Positions 52,510 to 61,661 of a stretch of DNA of 64,000 bases are shown here, in pieces; positions within the stretch are counted from its first letter, which is position 1; each line of letters begins with the position of its first letter. The position numbers and the translations under genes were made by a program. The notes beneath the pieces are model-generated. The model saw only the letters and a program-made list of their open reading frames with translations, did no database searches and was not told the DNA's origin. The DNA is taken from NCBI RefSeq assembly GCF_018417535.1, contig NZ_CP070977.1, forward strand, positions 744,001-808,000, given 5' to 3'. This stretch comes from Burkholderia pyrrocinia. Its GTDB lineage: Bacteria > Pseudomonadota > Gammaproteobacteria > Burkholderiales > Burkholderiaceae.

Positions 52510-54186
52510 TTACGATTGCGGTTTCTCGACGATCACGCGGCGGTTGTCGCGCGCGATCACGCGCATCGGCACGCCTTGTTTGACCAGCGTGTCGTACTGG
52601 CCGGGCGGCATGATCGCGAGCGCATGGGTTTCCTGTTTCCAGCGCGCGATCCATTCGTCGACGGTCGGAATCCACTTGTTCGGCTCGACCGAGATCCCGA
52701 ACGCGAGCTCGTCCTGGCGCTGGACCATGATCGTCGTGTGGCCCATATAGAACGGGAAGGTGTGATCGAGCATCTCGATCGAGTAGAACGGCGTGTCGGG
52801 CGGCAGCTTCGCGAGTTCAGCGCGCACGGCGGGCGCGAGCAGCGCGCCCGAGCTGTAGCGGCCGAACTCGTCGTGCCCGGTGCCGCCGATCGTGCCGAAC
52901 GCGAGCCATGCGGCACCGAACGCGGCGATCGCGGCGGCCACGCCCGCGCGGCGGTTCAGCCACGCGGCCGCGAGCGTCAGCGCGGCCGCGACAGCGAGGC
53001 CCGCGTACAGCCACATCTGGAACGCGCGGTACAGCGCGTTCGGCGTGCGGGCGTCGCCCAGGTACGCGAGGAAGATGATCCCGAATGCCGCGACGACGAC
53101 GAACACGAGGTAGCCGAGCAGGTGGCGGCGGAACCGGTCGGCCGACATCAGCGGCAGGTACGCGCCGATGATCAGCGCGAGCGCCGGCGCGACCGGCAGC
53201 ACGTACGAGATCAGCTTCGAATGCGACGCGCTGAAGAACAGGAAGATGAACGCGCTCCAGATCAGCAGCACGAGCATCGGCGAGAAGCCGTTCGGCTGGC
53301 GCGGCATCCGCAGTGCATGGCGGATGCTCTGCCACGCGACCGACAGCCAGGGCAGGAAGCCGACCAGCAGCACCGGTACGAAGTAGTACAGCGGGCCCGG
53401 GCGGTTCTGGTCCGGGGTCAGGTACCGGCGGAACTGCTGGACGATGAAGAAGAAGTTGAAGAACTCGGGGTTGCGCTGCTGGACGAGCACGAACCACGGC
53501 GTGACGATCGCGAAGAAGATCACGAGACCGCTGACCAGGTACAGGCGCTTCCACAGCGCCCAGTCGCGCGCGATCAGCGTATAGAGCACGAGCACGGCGC
53601 CGGGCAGGATCAGGCCGACGAGGCCCTTCGACAGCACCGCGAACGCCATCGCGGCCCAGCACGCCCACATCCAGCCGCGCACCGCGGCCGGACGCAGCCC
53701 GGGCCGCTGCGCGAGCAGCAGCGAGCAGAGCGACAGCGCCATCCAGAACGCGAGCCCCATGTCGAGCGCGTTGAAATGGCCCATCAGGTTCCAGTACGGC
53801 GAGCACGCGAGCACGACGGCCGCGAGGAAGCCCGACAGCGGGTTGAACAGGCGCGCGCCGGTGAAGCCAACGAGCAGGATGCCGGCGAAGCTCGCGATGG
53901 CCGTGTAGAGGCGCGCCTGCCATTCGCCGATGCCGAACCACGCGAACGTCAGCGCGTTCAGCCAGGTCTGCAGCGGCGGCTTCTCGAAGTACTTGTAGCC
54001 GTTGTAGCGCGGCGTGATCCAGTCGCCGGTGACGAACATCTCGCGCGCCATCTCCGCGTAGCGGCCTTCGTCGCTCGGGATCAGGTGGCGCAGCCCGAGC
54101 GGCGCGAACCAGACGATCGCGAGCGCGACGAGCAGGAGGACGAGCGTGATGCGATTGAGCGGTAGCCTCGACGGCGTATCGTTCAT
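52510..54186 (-). CDS. arnT: Lipid A 4-amino-4-deoxy-L-arabinose transferase
   Basis: 558 residues with about twelve transmembrane helices. The N-terminal PMT-type motif has LIPSDEGRYAEMAREMF and YFEKPPLQTWLNAL. It transfers L-Ara4N from undecaprenyl phosphate to lipid A/inner core, conferring polymyxin resistance; in Burkholderia this modification is reported to be needed for viability. It is the first gene of the leftward arn cluster. Confidence 0.93.
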   Translation of the reverse strand: MNDTPSRLPLNRITLVLLLVALAIVWFAPLGLRHLIPSDEGRYAEMAREMFVTGDWITPRYNGYKYFEKPPLQTWLNALTFAWFGIGEWQARLYTAIASFAGILLVGFTGARLFNPLSGFLAAVVLACSPYWNLMGHFNALDMGLAFWMALSLCSLLLAQRPGLRPAAVRGWMWACWAAMAFAVLSKGLVGLILPGAVLVLYTLIARDWALWKRLYLVSGLVIFFAIVTPWFVLVQQRNPEFFNFFFIVQQFRRYLTPDQNRPGPLYYFVPVLLVGFLPWLSVAWQSIRHALRMPRQPNGFSPMLVLLIWSAFIFLFFSASHSKLISYVLPVAPALALIIGAYLPLMSADRFRRHLLGYLVFVVVAAFGIIFLAYLGDARTPNALYRAFQMWLYAGLAVAAALTLAAAWLNRRAGVAAAIAAFGAAWLAFGTIGGTGHDEFGRYSSGALLAPAVRAELAKLPPDTPFYSIEMLDHTFPFYMGHTTIMVQRQDELAFGISVEPNKWIPTVDEWIARWKQETHALAIMPPGQYDTLVKQGVPMRVIARDNRRVIVEKPQS

Positions 54187-54309
54187 GGATTTTCAGCCTG
54201 TTGGTTGTTGTGACGGGCCGCCGGCGGGTTGCGCCGGGGGCGGGCGGCCTGGCCGGGCCGATCCGGGGATCGACCCGCTGCGCCGGCCCGAGTTTTACCG
54301 CATCGGGGA

Positions 54310-54684
54310 TTAACGTTCAATTAAGAGCGCGGCAGCGACTTTGCGGCCCTCGGCCATCAGGATGTTGTAGGTGCGGCAGGCCGCCTGGAAATCCATCGTC
54401 TCGACGCCGATCCGCCTGGCCGTGAGCGCCGCGACAAGCCGCGGGTGCGGGAAGCGCAGCCGCGCGCCGCTGCCGAAGATCACGAGTTCGGGGGGCGGGT
54501 CGAGCAGCATCGCGAAATGCTCGGGCGCGAGCGCGTCGAACGACGACACGGGCCATGCCTGGACCGGCGCGCCGGGCAGTACGATGACGCTCGTTTCATG
54601 GCGTTCGAGATTGACGTCGACATAATCGGGGCCGTAGCCGGTGACGGTGTTGAGCGCGCCGCTCGTGTCCTGGTGCAGTTTCAA
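54310..54684 (-). CDS. Mth938-like domain protein
   Basis: About 124 residues from a TTG at 54682-54684 (LKLHQDTSGALNTVTGYGPD). The sequence has the Mth938/DUF498 pattern (VIVLPGAPVQAWPV, ELVIFGSGARLRFPHPRL, TYNILMAEGRKVAAALLIE). Function is not established; a eukaryotic homologue is the NDUFAF3 assembly factor. An open frame to 54885 exists, but those residues look non-coding. Confidence 0.82.
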   Translation of the reverse strand: MKLHQDTSGALNTVTGYGPDYVDVNLERHETSVIVLPGAPVQAWPVSSFDALAPEHFAMLLDPPPELVIFGSGARLRFPHPRLVAALTARRIGVETMDFQAACRTYNILMAEGRKVAAALLIER

Positions 54685-55000
54685 ATCGGTATTCCGCGGT
54701 TCCGTAGGGGGAATGTGTCGCAGGGCCGCAGGGGCCCGGGCGGCCGGTTTCGCGCGCCTGCGCACGCGGGACGCCTGACGGCGCGGGCCCGGCGCGGCTA
54801 TGGTGCATTGCGAAAGTCGGCCAAAATCCGCTAAATTATAACTTTTTGGTCGCCCCCGGGCGGCACTTGCATCGCGCGCTGCCACAAGTCGTGCCCGATC
54901 GCCCGCTTTTTCCCAGTCTAGACAGCGCGCACAGACCGGCCGCTTTCCAGTTTTGATCCCGTCCCCCCGGCCGCAAGGCCAACCCAGGAACCGTGTCGTC
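54685..55000. other. Intergenic region with divergent promoters
   Basis: About 316 bases between the leftward Mth938-like gene and the rightward aminotransferase gene. It holds a short AT-rich patch at 54824-54848 (CTAAATTATAACTTTTTGG) that is a plausible promoter region. No further gene or repeat is seen. Confidence 0.4.
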
Positions 55001-56239
55001 GTGAAACCGATTCAGAAGTCGAACAAGCTGCTCAACGTCTGCTACGACATCCGTGGCCCGGTGCTCGAGCACGCAAAGCGCCTCGAGGAAGAAGGCCACC
55101 GCATCATCAAGCTGAACATCGGCAACCTCGCGCCGTTCGGTTTCGACGCGCCGGACGAGATCATCCAGGACATGATCCGCAACCTGCCGACGTCGTCGGG
55201 CTATTCGGATTCGAAGGGCGTGTTCTCGGCCCGCAAGGCCGTGATGCACTACACGCAGGAAAAGGGTGTCGTGGGCGTCGGCCTCGACGACATCTACATC
55301 GGCAACGGCGCGTCCGAGCTGATCGTGATGGCGACCCAGGGGCTCCTGAACGACGGCGACGAAGTGCTGCTGCCCGCGCCCGACTACCCGCTGTGGACGG
55401 CGGCGGTGAGCCTGTCGGGCGGCACGCCCGTGCACTACGTGTGCGACGAGCAGAACGCGTGGATGCCCGATCTCGACGACATCCGCCGCAAGATCACGCC
55501 GAACACGAAGGCGATCGTCGTGATCAACCCGAACAACCCGACGGGCGCGCTTTATTCCGACGAATTGCTGCTGGAGCTGATCGAGATCGCGCGCCAGCAC
55601 GGGCTGATCGTGTTCGCCGACGAGGTCTACGACAAGATCGTCTACGACGGCCTCGAGCACACGGCGATGGGCGCGCTGTCGGAGGACGTGATCACCGTCA
55701 CGTTCAACAGCCTGTCGAAGAGCTATCGCTCGTGCGGCTACCGCGCGGGCTGGATGGCCGTGTCGGGCCTCGGCGGCGACAACCGCCGGCGCGCGAAGGA
55801 CTACCTCGAAGGGCTCGGCATCCTGTCGTCGATGCGCCTGTGCGCGAACGTGCCGGGGCAGTTCGCGATTCAGACGGCGCTCGGCGGCTACCAGAGCATC
55901 AACGAGCTGATCGTGCCGAGCGGGCGCCTGTACAAGCAGCGCGAACTCGCGTATGACATGCTTACGTCGATTCCCGGTGTGACCTGCGTGAAGCCGCAGG
56001 CTGCGCTGTACATGTTTCCGCGCCTCGATCCGAAAATCTATCCGATCCAGAACGACCAGCAGTTCATACTCGACCTGCTGCTCGAGGAGCGCGTACTGCT
56101 CGTGCAGGGCACGGGTTTCAACTGGGCGACGCCGGACCACTTCCGCGTGGTTTTCCTGCCGAACCTCGACGACCTGACCGATTCGATCAACCGGATCGCA
56201 CGCTTCCTCGACGGTTACCGCAAGCGCCATTCGGCCTGA
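55001..56239 (+). CDS. alaA: AlaA-type PLP-dependent aminotransferase
   Basis: 412 residues from a GTG at 55001 (KPIQKSNKLLNVCYDIRGPV). The fold I aminotransferase motifs are VVINPNNPTGALYS near residue 168 and the PLP Lys in FNSLSKSYRSCGYRAGWM near 240. AlaA makes alanine from pyruvate with glutamate. It lies 53 bases before hom, so the three downstream genes may share transcription. The longer form from 54953 is possible, but lacks a ribosome site. Confidence 0.88.
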   Translation: MKPIQKSNKLLNVCYDIRGPVLEHAKRLEEEGHRIIKLNIGNLAPFGFDAPDEIIQDMIRNLPTSSGYSDSKGVFSARKAVMHYTQEKGVVGVGLDDIYIGNGASELIVMATQGLLNDGDEVLLPAPDYPLWTAAVSLSGGTPVHYVCDEQNAWMPDLDDIRRKITPNTKAIVVINPNNPTGALYSDELLLELIEIARQHGLIVFADEVYDKIVYDGLEHTAMGALSEDVITVTFNSLSKSYRSCGYRAGWMAVSGLGGDNRRRAKDYLEGLGILSSMRLCANVPGQFAIQTALGGYQSINELIVPSGRLYKQRELAYDMLTSIPGVTCVKPQAALYMFPRLDPKIYPIQNDQQFILDLLLEERVLLVQGTGFNWATPDHFRVVFLPNLDDLTDSINRIARFLDGYRKRHSA

Positions 56240-56292
56240 GCGGACAGGACCACACGGAACTCACTACTTCTTACTCATCGATCACACGCAGC

Positions 56293-57621
56293 ATGGAACC
56301 GATCAAAGTTGGCCTGTTGGGCTTCGGCACGGTGGGCAGCGGCACCTTCACGGTGCTGCGCCGCAACCAGGAAGAAATCAAGCGACGCGCGGGGCGCGGC
56401 ATCGAGGTGGCGCGCATTGCCGTGCGCAACCCGGCCAAGGCGCAGGCTGCGCTCGGCGGCGACGCCGGCGCCGCGCAGATCACCGACGATTTCAATTCGG
56501 TCGTCGACGATCCGTCGATCGCGATCATTGCCGAGATGATCGGCGGCACGGGCATCGCGCGCGAGCTCGTGCTGCGCGCGATCGCGAACGGCAAGCACGT
56601 CGTGACGGCGAACAAGGCGCTGCTCGCGGTGCACGGCACCGAGATCTTCGAGGCCGCGCGCGAGCAGGGCGTGATGGTCGCGTTCGAGGCGGCCGTCGCC
56701 GGCGGCATCCCGATCATCAAGGCGCTGCGCGAAGGCCTGACCGCGAACCGCATCCAGTACATCGCGGGCATCATCAACGGCACGACCAACTACATCCTGT
56801 CGGAAATGCGCGATCGCGGGCTCGACTTCGCGACCGCGCTGAAGGCCGCGCAGGAGCTTGGTTACGCGGAAGCCGATCCGACCTTCGACATCGAAGGCGT
56901 CGACGCCGCGCACAAGGCGACGATCATGAGCGCGATCGCGTTCGGCGTGCCGGTGCAGTTCGACCGCGCGTACGTCGAGGGCATCAGCAAGCTCGACGCG
57001 ACCGACATCCGCTACGCTGAAGAACTCGGCTACCGGATCAAGCTGCTCGGCATCACGCGCCGCGCCGAAAACGGCATCGAACTGCGCGTGCACCCGACGC
57101 TGATCCCCGAGAAGCGCCTGCTCGCGAACGTCGAAGGTGCGATGAACGCGGTCGTCGTGCACGGCGACGCGGTCGGCACGACGCTGTACTACGGCAAGGG
57201 CGCGGGCGCGGAGCCGACCGCGTCGGCAGTGGTCGCGGATCTCGTCGATGTCACGCGCCTGCATACGGCCGACCCCGAGCATCGCGTGCCGCACCTCGCG
57301 TTCCAGCCCGACAGCCTGTCGAACACGCCGATTTTGCCGATCGAGGAAGTCACGAGCGGCTATTACCTGCGCCTGCGGGTGGCCGACCAGACCGGCGTGC
57401 TCGCCGCCATCACGCGCATCCTCGCGGAATCGGGCATCTCGATCGACGCGCTGCTGCAGAAGGAATCGGAGCAGATCGACGGCGCGAACGGCGAGACCGA
57501 CATCATCCTGATCACGCACGAGACGCTCGAGAAGAACGTCAACGCGGCGATCGCGCAGATCGAGAGCCTCGCGACGGTCGTGTCGAAGGTGACGAAGCTG
57601 CGCATGGAAGCGCTGAACTGA
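56293..57621 (+). CDS. hom: Homoserine dehydrogenase
   Basis: 442 residues. The NAD(P) domain starts KVGLLGFGTVGSGTFTVL, the catalytic region has AGIINGTTNYIL and GYAEADPTFDIEGVDAAHKA, and a C-terminal ACT domain (YYLRLRVADQTGVLAAITRI) suggests feedback control by threonine. It reduces aspartate semialdehyde to homoserine. thrC starts 19 bases later. Confidence 0.95.
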   Translation: MEPIKVGLLGFGTVGSGTFTVLRRNQEEIKRRAGRGIEVARIAVRNPAKAQAALGGDAGAAQITDDFNSVVDDPSIAIIAEMIGGTGIARELVLRAIANGKHVVTANKALLAVHGTEIFEAAREQGVMVAFEAAVAGGIPIIKALREGLTANRIQYIAGIINGTTNYILSEMRDRGLDFATALKAAQELGYAEADPTFDIEGVDAAHKATIMSAIAFGVPVQFDRAYVEGISKLDATDIRYAEELGYRIKLLGITRRAENGIELRVHPTLIPEKRLLANVEGAMNAVVVHGDAVGTTLYYGKGAGAEPTASAVVADLVDVTRLHTADPEHRVPHLAFQPDSLSNTPILPIEEVTSGYYLRLRVADQTGVLAAITRILAESGISIDALLQKESEQIDGANGETDIILITHETLEKNVNAAIAQIESLATVVSKVTKLRMEALN

Positions 57622-57640
57622 GCGCGCTGAGGAAGACGAC

Positions 57641-59092
57641 ATGAATTACATCTCCACGCGCGGCGCCGGGATCGGCGAGCGCCATACGTTCTCCGACATC
57701 CTGCTCGGCGGCCTCGCGAAGGACGGCGGGCTCTACCTGCCGGCCGAGTATCCGAAGGTTTCGGCCGACGAGCTCGCGCGCTGGCGCGCGCTGCCGTACG
57801 CGGATCTCGCGTTCGAGATCCTGTCGAAGTTCTGCGACGACGTGCCGGCCGACGACCTGCGCGCGATCACGCGTCGTACGTATACGGCCGACGTGTACAG
57901 CAACACGCGCCACGGCGAGAACGCGTCCGACATCACGCCGCTGAAGACGCTCGGCACCGAGAACGGCGTGCCGATCTCGCTGCTCGAACTGTCGAACGGC
58001 CCGACGCTCGCGTTCAAGGACATGGCGATGCAGTTGCTCGGCAACCTGTTCGAGTACACGCTCGCGAAGCACGGCGAAGCTCTGAACATCCTCGGCGCGA
58101 CGTCGGGCGACACGGGCAGCGCGGCCGAATATGCGATGCGCGGCAAGGCCGGCGTGCGTGTGTTCATGCTGTCGCCGCACAAGAAGATGAGCGCGTTCCA
58201 GACGGCGCAGATGTTCAGCCTGCAGGATCCGAACATCTTCAACCTCGCGGTCGAAGGCGTGTTCGACGACTGCCAGGACATCGTGAAGGCCGTGTCGAAC
58301 GATCACGCGTTCAAGGCGCAGCAGAAGATCGGCACGGTCAACTCGATCAACTGGGCGCGCGTCGTCGCGCAGGTCGTGTACTACTTCAAGGGCTACTTCG
58401 CGGCGACGCAGTCCGACGACGAGCGCGTGTCGTTCACGGTGCCGTCGGGCAACTTCGGCAACGTCTGCGCGGGCCACATCGCGCGGATGATGGGGCTGCC
58501 GATCGCGAAGCTCGTGGTCGCGACCAACGAGAACGACGTGCTCGACGAGTTCTTCCGCACGGGCGCGTATCGCGTGCGCAGCGCCGAGAACACGTATCAC
58601 ACGAGCAGCCCGAGCATGGACATCTCGAAGGCGTCGAACTTCGAGCGCTTCGTGTTCGACCTGCTCGGCCGCGATCCGGCACGCGTGATGCAACTGTTCC
58701 GCGACGTCGAGGAGAAGGGCGGCTTCGATCTCGCGGCGAGCGGCGATTTCGCGCGCGTCGCCGAGTTCGGCTTCGTGTCGGGCCGCAGCAGCCACACGGA
58801 CCGCATCGCGACGATCCGCGACGTGTTCTCGCGCTACGACACGATGATCGATACGCACACGGCCGACGGCGTGAAGGTTGCGCGCGAGCATCTCGACGCG
58901 GGCGTGCCGATGGTCGTGCTCGAAACGGCGCAGCCGATCAAGTTCGGCGAGACGATCCGTGAAGCGCTCGATCGCGAAGCCGAGCGGCCGGCCGCATTCG
59001 ACGGGCTCGAGGCGCTGCCGCAGCGCTTCGAGGTCGTGAAGGCCGACGCGCAGCAGGTGAAGGACTTCATCGCCGCGCATACGGGCGCATGA
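57641..59092 (+). CDS. thrC: Threonine synthase
   Basis: 483 residues of the long-form threonine synthase. The PLP Lys is in GPTLAFKDMAMQLLGN near residue 126, and the phosphate-binding segment is ILGATSGDTGSAAEYAM near 152. It converts O-phosphohomoserine to threonine. The homoserine kinase gene (thrB) is not adjacent, as usual in Burkholderia. It is followed by a terminator. Confidence 0.95.
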   Translation: MNYISTRGAGIGERHTFSDILLGGLAKDGGLYLPAEYPKVSADELARWRALPYADLAFEILSKFCDDVPADDLRAITRRTYTADVYSNTRHGENASDITPLKTLGTENGVPISLLELSNGPTLAFKDMAMQLLGNLFEYTLAKHGEALNILGATSGDTGSAAEYAMRGKAGVRVFMLSPHKKMSAFQTAQMFSLQDPNIFNLAVEGVFDDCQDIVKAVSNDHAFKAQQKIGTVNSINWARVVAQVVYYFKGYFAATQSDDERVSFTVPSGNFGNVCAGHIARMMGLPIAKLVVATNENDVLDEFFRTGAYRVRSAENTYHTSSPSMDISKASNFERFVFDLLGRDPARVMQLFRDVEEKGGFDLAASGDFARVAEFGFVSGRSSHTDRIATIRDVFSRYDTMIDTHTADGVKVAREHLDAGVPMVVLETAQPIKFGETIREALDREAERPAAFDGLEALPQRFEVVKADAQQVKDFIAAHTGA

Positions 59093-59126
59093 CGCACGGC
59101 CGGGCCCGCAGGCCCGGCTGCGCAGG

Positions 59127-59174
59127 ACGGCCGGAATGCCGATTCGTCGAACGGATCGGGGTTCCGGCCGTTTC
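59127..59174 (+). terminator. Terminator after thrC
   Basis: ACGGCCGGAA (59127-59136) and TTCCGGCCGT (59162-59171) form a 10-bp stem with inner CCGAT/ATCGG pairing, then TTTCGTTT. Confidence 0.75.
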
Positions 59175-59368
59175 GTTTGGTGGCGTGGTGCTGCGATGCG
59201 CAGGCGTTCGGCAGCCCGCCGCGCGCGTGCCGCCGCACTTCGCGCGAAACAGGTGCCAGACCCGCGCGTTTGCGCCGATCACAGTTTTCGCATGTCGGCC
59301 ATATCGCGCGCCCTCGCGACGGCGTCGCTACAATGACATATTGACGCCAACGATCCCCGATTCCATCG

Positions 59369-60616
59369 ATGTCGAACCCGAATCCCGCGGCGCCGCGCGC
59401 GCCGATGCTGTCGACCGCCGAGGCGCTCGCCGCGCTGCTCGAAGCCGCGAAGCCGCTGACCGGCACCGAAACCGTCGCCACGCTTGACGCGCTCGGCCGC
59501 GTGCTGGCTGCCGACGTGAGCTCGCCGCTCGACGTGCCGCCGATGCATACGAGCGCGATGGACGGCTATGCGGTGCGCGTCGGCGACCTGCTGCACGGCG
59601 AGCGGCGTTTACCGGTGTCGCAGCGGATTCCGGCCGGTCATCCGGCCGCGCCGCTCGCGGCCGGTACGGCTGCGCGGATCTTTACCGGTGCGACGGTGCC
59701 GCCTGGCGCCGACGCCGTCGTGATGCAGGAGCAGGCATCGGCCGACGGCGACGCGGTCGAGATCCTGCATACGCCGAAGGCCGGTGAATGGATCACCGCG
59801 CAGGGCGCGGACATCCGGCAGGGCGCGGTGATCCTGCCGGCCGGCACGCGGCTCACGCCGCAGGCGCTCGGCCTTGCCGCGTCGGTCGGCTGTGCGCAGC
59901 TGTCGGTCGCGCGGCGGCTTCGCGTCGCGGTGTTCTTCACCGGCGACGAGCTGACGATGCCGGGTGAGCCGCTGAAGCCCGGCGCGATCTACAACTCGAA
60001 CCGCTTCACGCTGCGCGGGCTGCTGGAGCGGCTCGGCTGCCACGTGACCGACTACGGGATCGTGCCCGACTCGCTCGCCGCGACGCGCGACACGCTGCGC
60101 GAGGCCGCGCGCGATCACGACGTGATCCTGACGAGCGGCGGCGTATCGGTCGGCGACGAGGATCACGTGAAGCCGGCCGTCGAGTCCGAAGGGCGGCTCG
60201 CGCTGTGGCAGATCGCAATGAAGCCCGGCAAGCCGCTCGCCTACGGCGCGGTGCGCCGCGGCGACGAACGCCCCGATGCGCACTTCATCGGGCTGCCCGG
60301 TAACCCCGTATCGAGCTTCGTCACGTTCCTGCTGTTCGTGCGGCCGTTCCTGCTGCGCCTGTCCGGCGTGCGCGACGTCGCGCCGCGCGCGCTGTCGCTG
60401 CGTGCCGATTTTTCGCAAGGCAAGGGCGACCGGCGCAACGAATTCCTGCGCGCGCGCGTCAATGCGGCCGGCGGCCTCGATCTGTTCCCGAACCAGAGCT
60501 CGGCGGTGCTGACGTCGACGGTCTGGGGCGACGGCCTGATCGACAATCCGCCGCAGCACGCAATCAGCGCCGGCGAGACCGTGCGTTTCATTCCGTTTTC
60601 CGAACTGCTGTCGTAA
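59369..60616 (+). CDS. moeA: Molybdopterin molybdotransferase
   Basis: 415 residues. Motifs are PPMHTSAMDGYAVR near residue 58, RIFTGATVPPGADAVVMQEQ near 103, the MPT-binding TSGGVSVGDEDHVKP near 255 and IGLPGNPVSSFVTF near 306. It inserts molybdate into adenylylated molybdopterin. It heads moeA-moaD-moaE; moaD follows after 19 bases. Confidence 0.95.
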   Translation: MSNPNPAAPRAPMLSTAEALAALLEAAKPLTGTETVATLDALGRVLAADVSSPLDVPPMHTSAMDGYAVRVGDLLHGERRLPVSQRIPAGHPAAPLAAGTAARIFTGATVPPGADAVVMQEQASADGDAVEILHTPKAGEWITAQGADIRQGAVILPAGTRLTPQALGLAASVGCAQLSVARRLRVAVFFTGDELTMPGEPLKPGAIYNSNRFTLRGLLERLGCHVTDYGIVPDSLAATRDTLREAARDHDVILTSGGVSVGDEDHVKPAVESEGRLALWQIAMKPGKPLAYGAVRRGDERPDAHFIGLPGNPVSSFVTFLLFVRPFLLRLSGVRDVAPRALSLRADFSQGKGDRRNEFLRARVNAAGGLDLFPNQSSAVLTSTVWGDGLIDNPPQHAISAGETVRFIPFSELLS

Positions 60617-60635
60617 CGCGACGGTTTCCCTAACC

Positions 60636-60893
60636 ATGAAGATTCAACTGAAATTTTTTGCAAGCGTACGAGAAGCGCTGGGCGTCGCCGACGAGCAGGC
60701 CGACGTGCCGGACAGCGTCACGACCGTCGGCGACGTGCGTGCGTGGCTGCGCGTGCGCGGCGGTGCATGGGCCGAGACGCTCGCCGAAGGGCGCGCATTG
60801 CGCATGGCATGCAACCATGAGATGACCGATCCCGACACGCGACTCACCGAAGGTTGCGAGGTCGCGTTCTTTCCGCCGGTGACGGGCGGTTGA
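60636..60893 (+). CDS. moaD: Molybdopterin synthase sulphur carrier
   Basis: 85 residues with a ubiquitin-like fold (MKIQLKFFASVREALGVADE) and the terminal Gly-Gly (FFPPVTGG) that carries the thiocarboxylate. It pairs with MoaE to make molybdopterin. The partner gene is 222 bases downstream, beyond a repeat block. Confidence 0.95.
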   Translation: MKIQLKFFASVREALGVADEQADVPDSVTTVGDVRAWLRVRGGAWAETLAEGRALRMACNHEMTDPDTRLTEGCEVAFFPPVTGG

Positions 60894-60896
60894 GCT

Positions 60897-61106
60897 TTGC
60901 ATGGGACCGGGTGTGAAGCATGGGGCTGGATAAGTGCTGAAGCGCCAACTCCGGTCGACCGCGAAGCATGGGACCAGAGTAAGCGCTGAAGCGCTAACAG
61001 CTTTGCATGGGACCGGACTAAGCGCTGAAGCGCCAAGTCCGGTCGACATCTGGTCGACCGCGAAGCATGAGACCAGAGTAAGCGCTGAAGCGCTAACTCT
61101 GGTCGA
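60897..61106 (+). repeat. Degenerate hairpin repeats between moaD and moaE
   Basis: Four related ~45-55 base units. The last two fold into near-perfect hairpins: GACCGGACT..AGTCCGGTC (61012-61045) and GACCAGAGT..ACTCTGGTC (61071-61104), each with an inner AGCGCT-GA-AGCGC(T/C). The arms change in a compensating way between units, which supports selection on the stem. The other two units (near 60925-60955 and 60973-61005) are partly decayed. The stretch encodes only repetitive peptide in one frame and is not a gene. Confidence 0.8.
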
Positions 61107-61115
61107 CAGAGGCAG

Positions 61116-61595
61116 ATGATGGCAACGATACGAATCCAGACCGACGACTTCGATCTGAACGCCGAAGTCGTAGCATTGCGCGCACGCAACCCGAAGATCG
61201 GCGCGCTCGCGTGCTTCGTCGGCACCGTACGCGACCTGAACGAAGGCGATTCGGTTGCCGCGATGGAGCTCGAGCACTATCCGGGGATGACCGAAAAGGC
61301 GCTCGAGAAGATCGCCGCCGAGGCCGGCCGGCGCTGGCCGGGCATCGACGTCGCGATCGTGCATCGCGTCGGCAAGCTCCTGCCGCTCGACCAGATCGTA
61401 ATGGTGGCGACGGTTGCCGCGCACCGCGGCGATGCGTTCGCGTCGTGCGAGTTCGTGATGGACTACCTGAAGACCGAAGCGCCGTTCTGGAAGAAGGAAA
61501 CGACGCCGGACGGCGAGCGCTGGGTCGACGCGCGCAGCACCGACGATGCCGCGCTCGCGCGCTGGGGCGTCGAATCGGGCAATACGCCGCGCTGA
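61116..61595 (+). CDS. moaE: Molybdopterin synthase catalytic subunit
   Basis: 159 residues. MoaE motifs are ALACFVGTVRDLNEGDSV near residue 30, ELEHYPGMTEKALEKIA near 55, the dimer/active segment VHRVGKLLPLDQIVMVATVA near 88, and the active Lys region EAPFWKKE near 130. It transfers sulphur from MoaD to precursor Z. The start is at 61116; an ATG three bases later is equally possible. Confidence 0.95.
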   Translation: MMATIRIQTDDFDLNAEVVALRARNPKIGALACFVGTVRDLNEGDSVAAMELEHYPGMTEKALEKIAAEAGRRWPGIDVAIVHRVGKLLPLDQIVMVATVAAHRGDAFASCEFVMDYLKTEAPFWKKETTPDGERWVDARSTDDAALARWGVESGNTPR

Positions 61596-61661
61596 GCACG
61601 GCGTCAGCACGATGCGGCGATGTGCTGCAGGTGCGCGATCGTCGCGCGTGATGTGTACGCG

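Noticed and set aside
60934..61119. A 61-codon frame with repeated peptide between moaD and moaE
   Set aside because: The peptide repeats simply mirror the DNA hairpin repeats; no ribosome site and no family.
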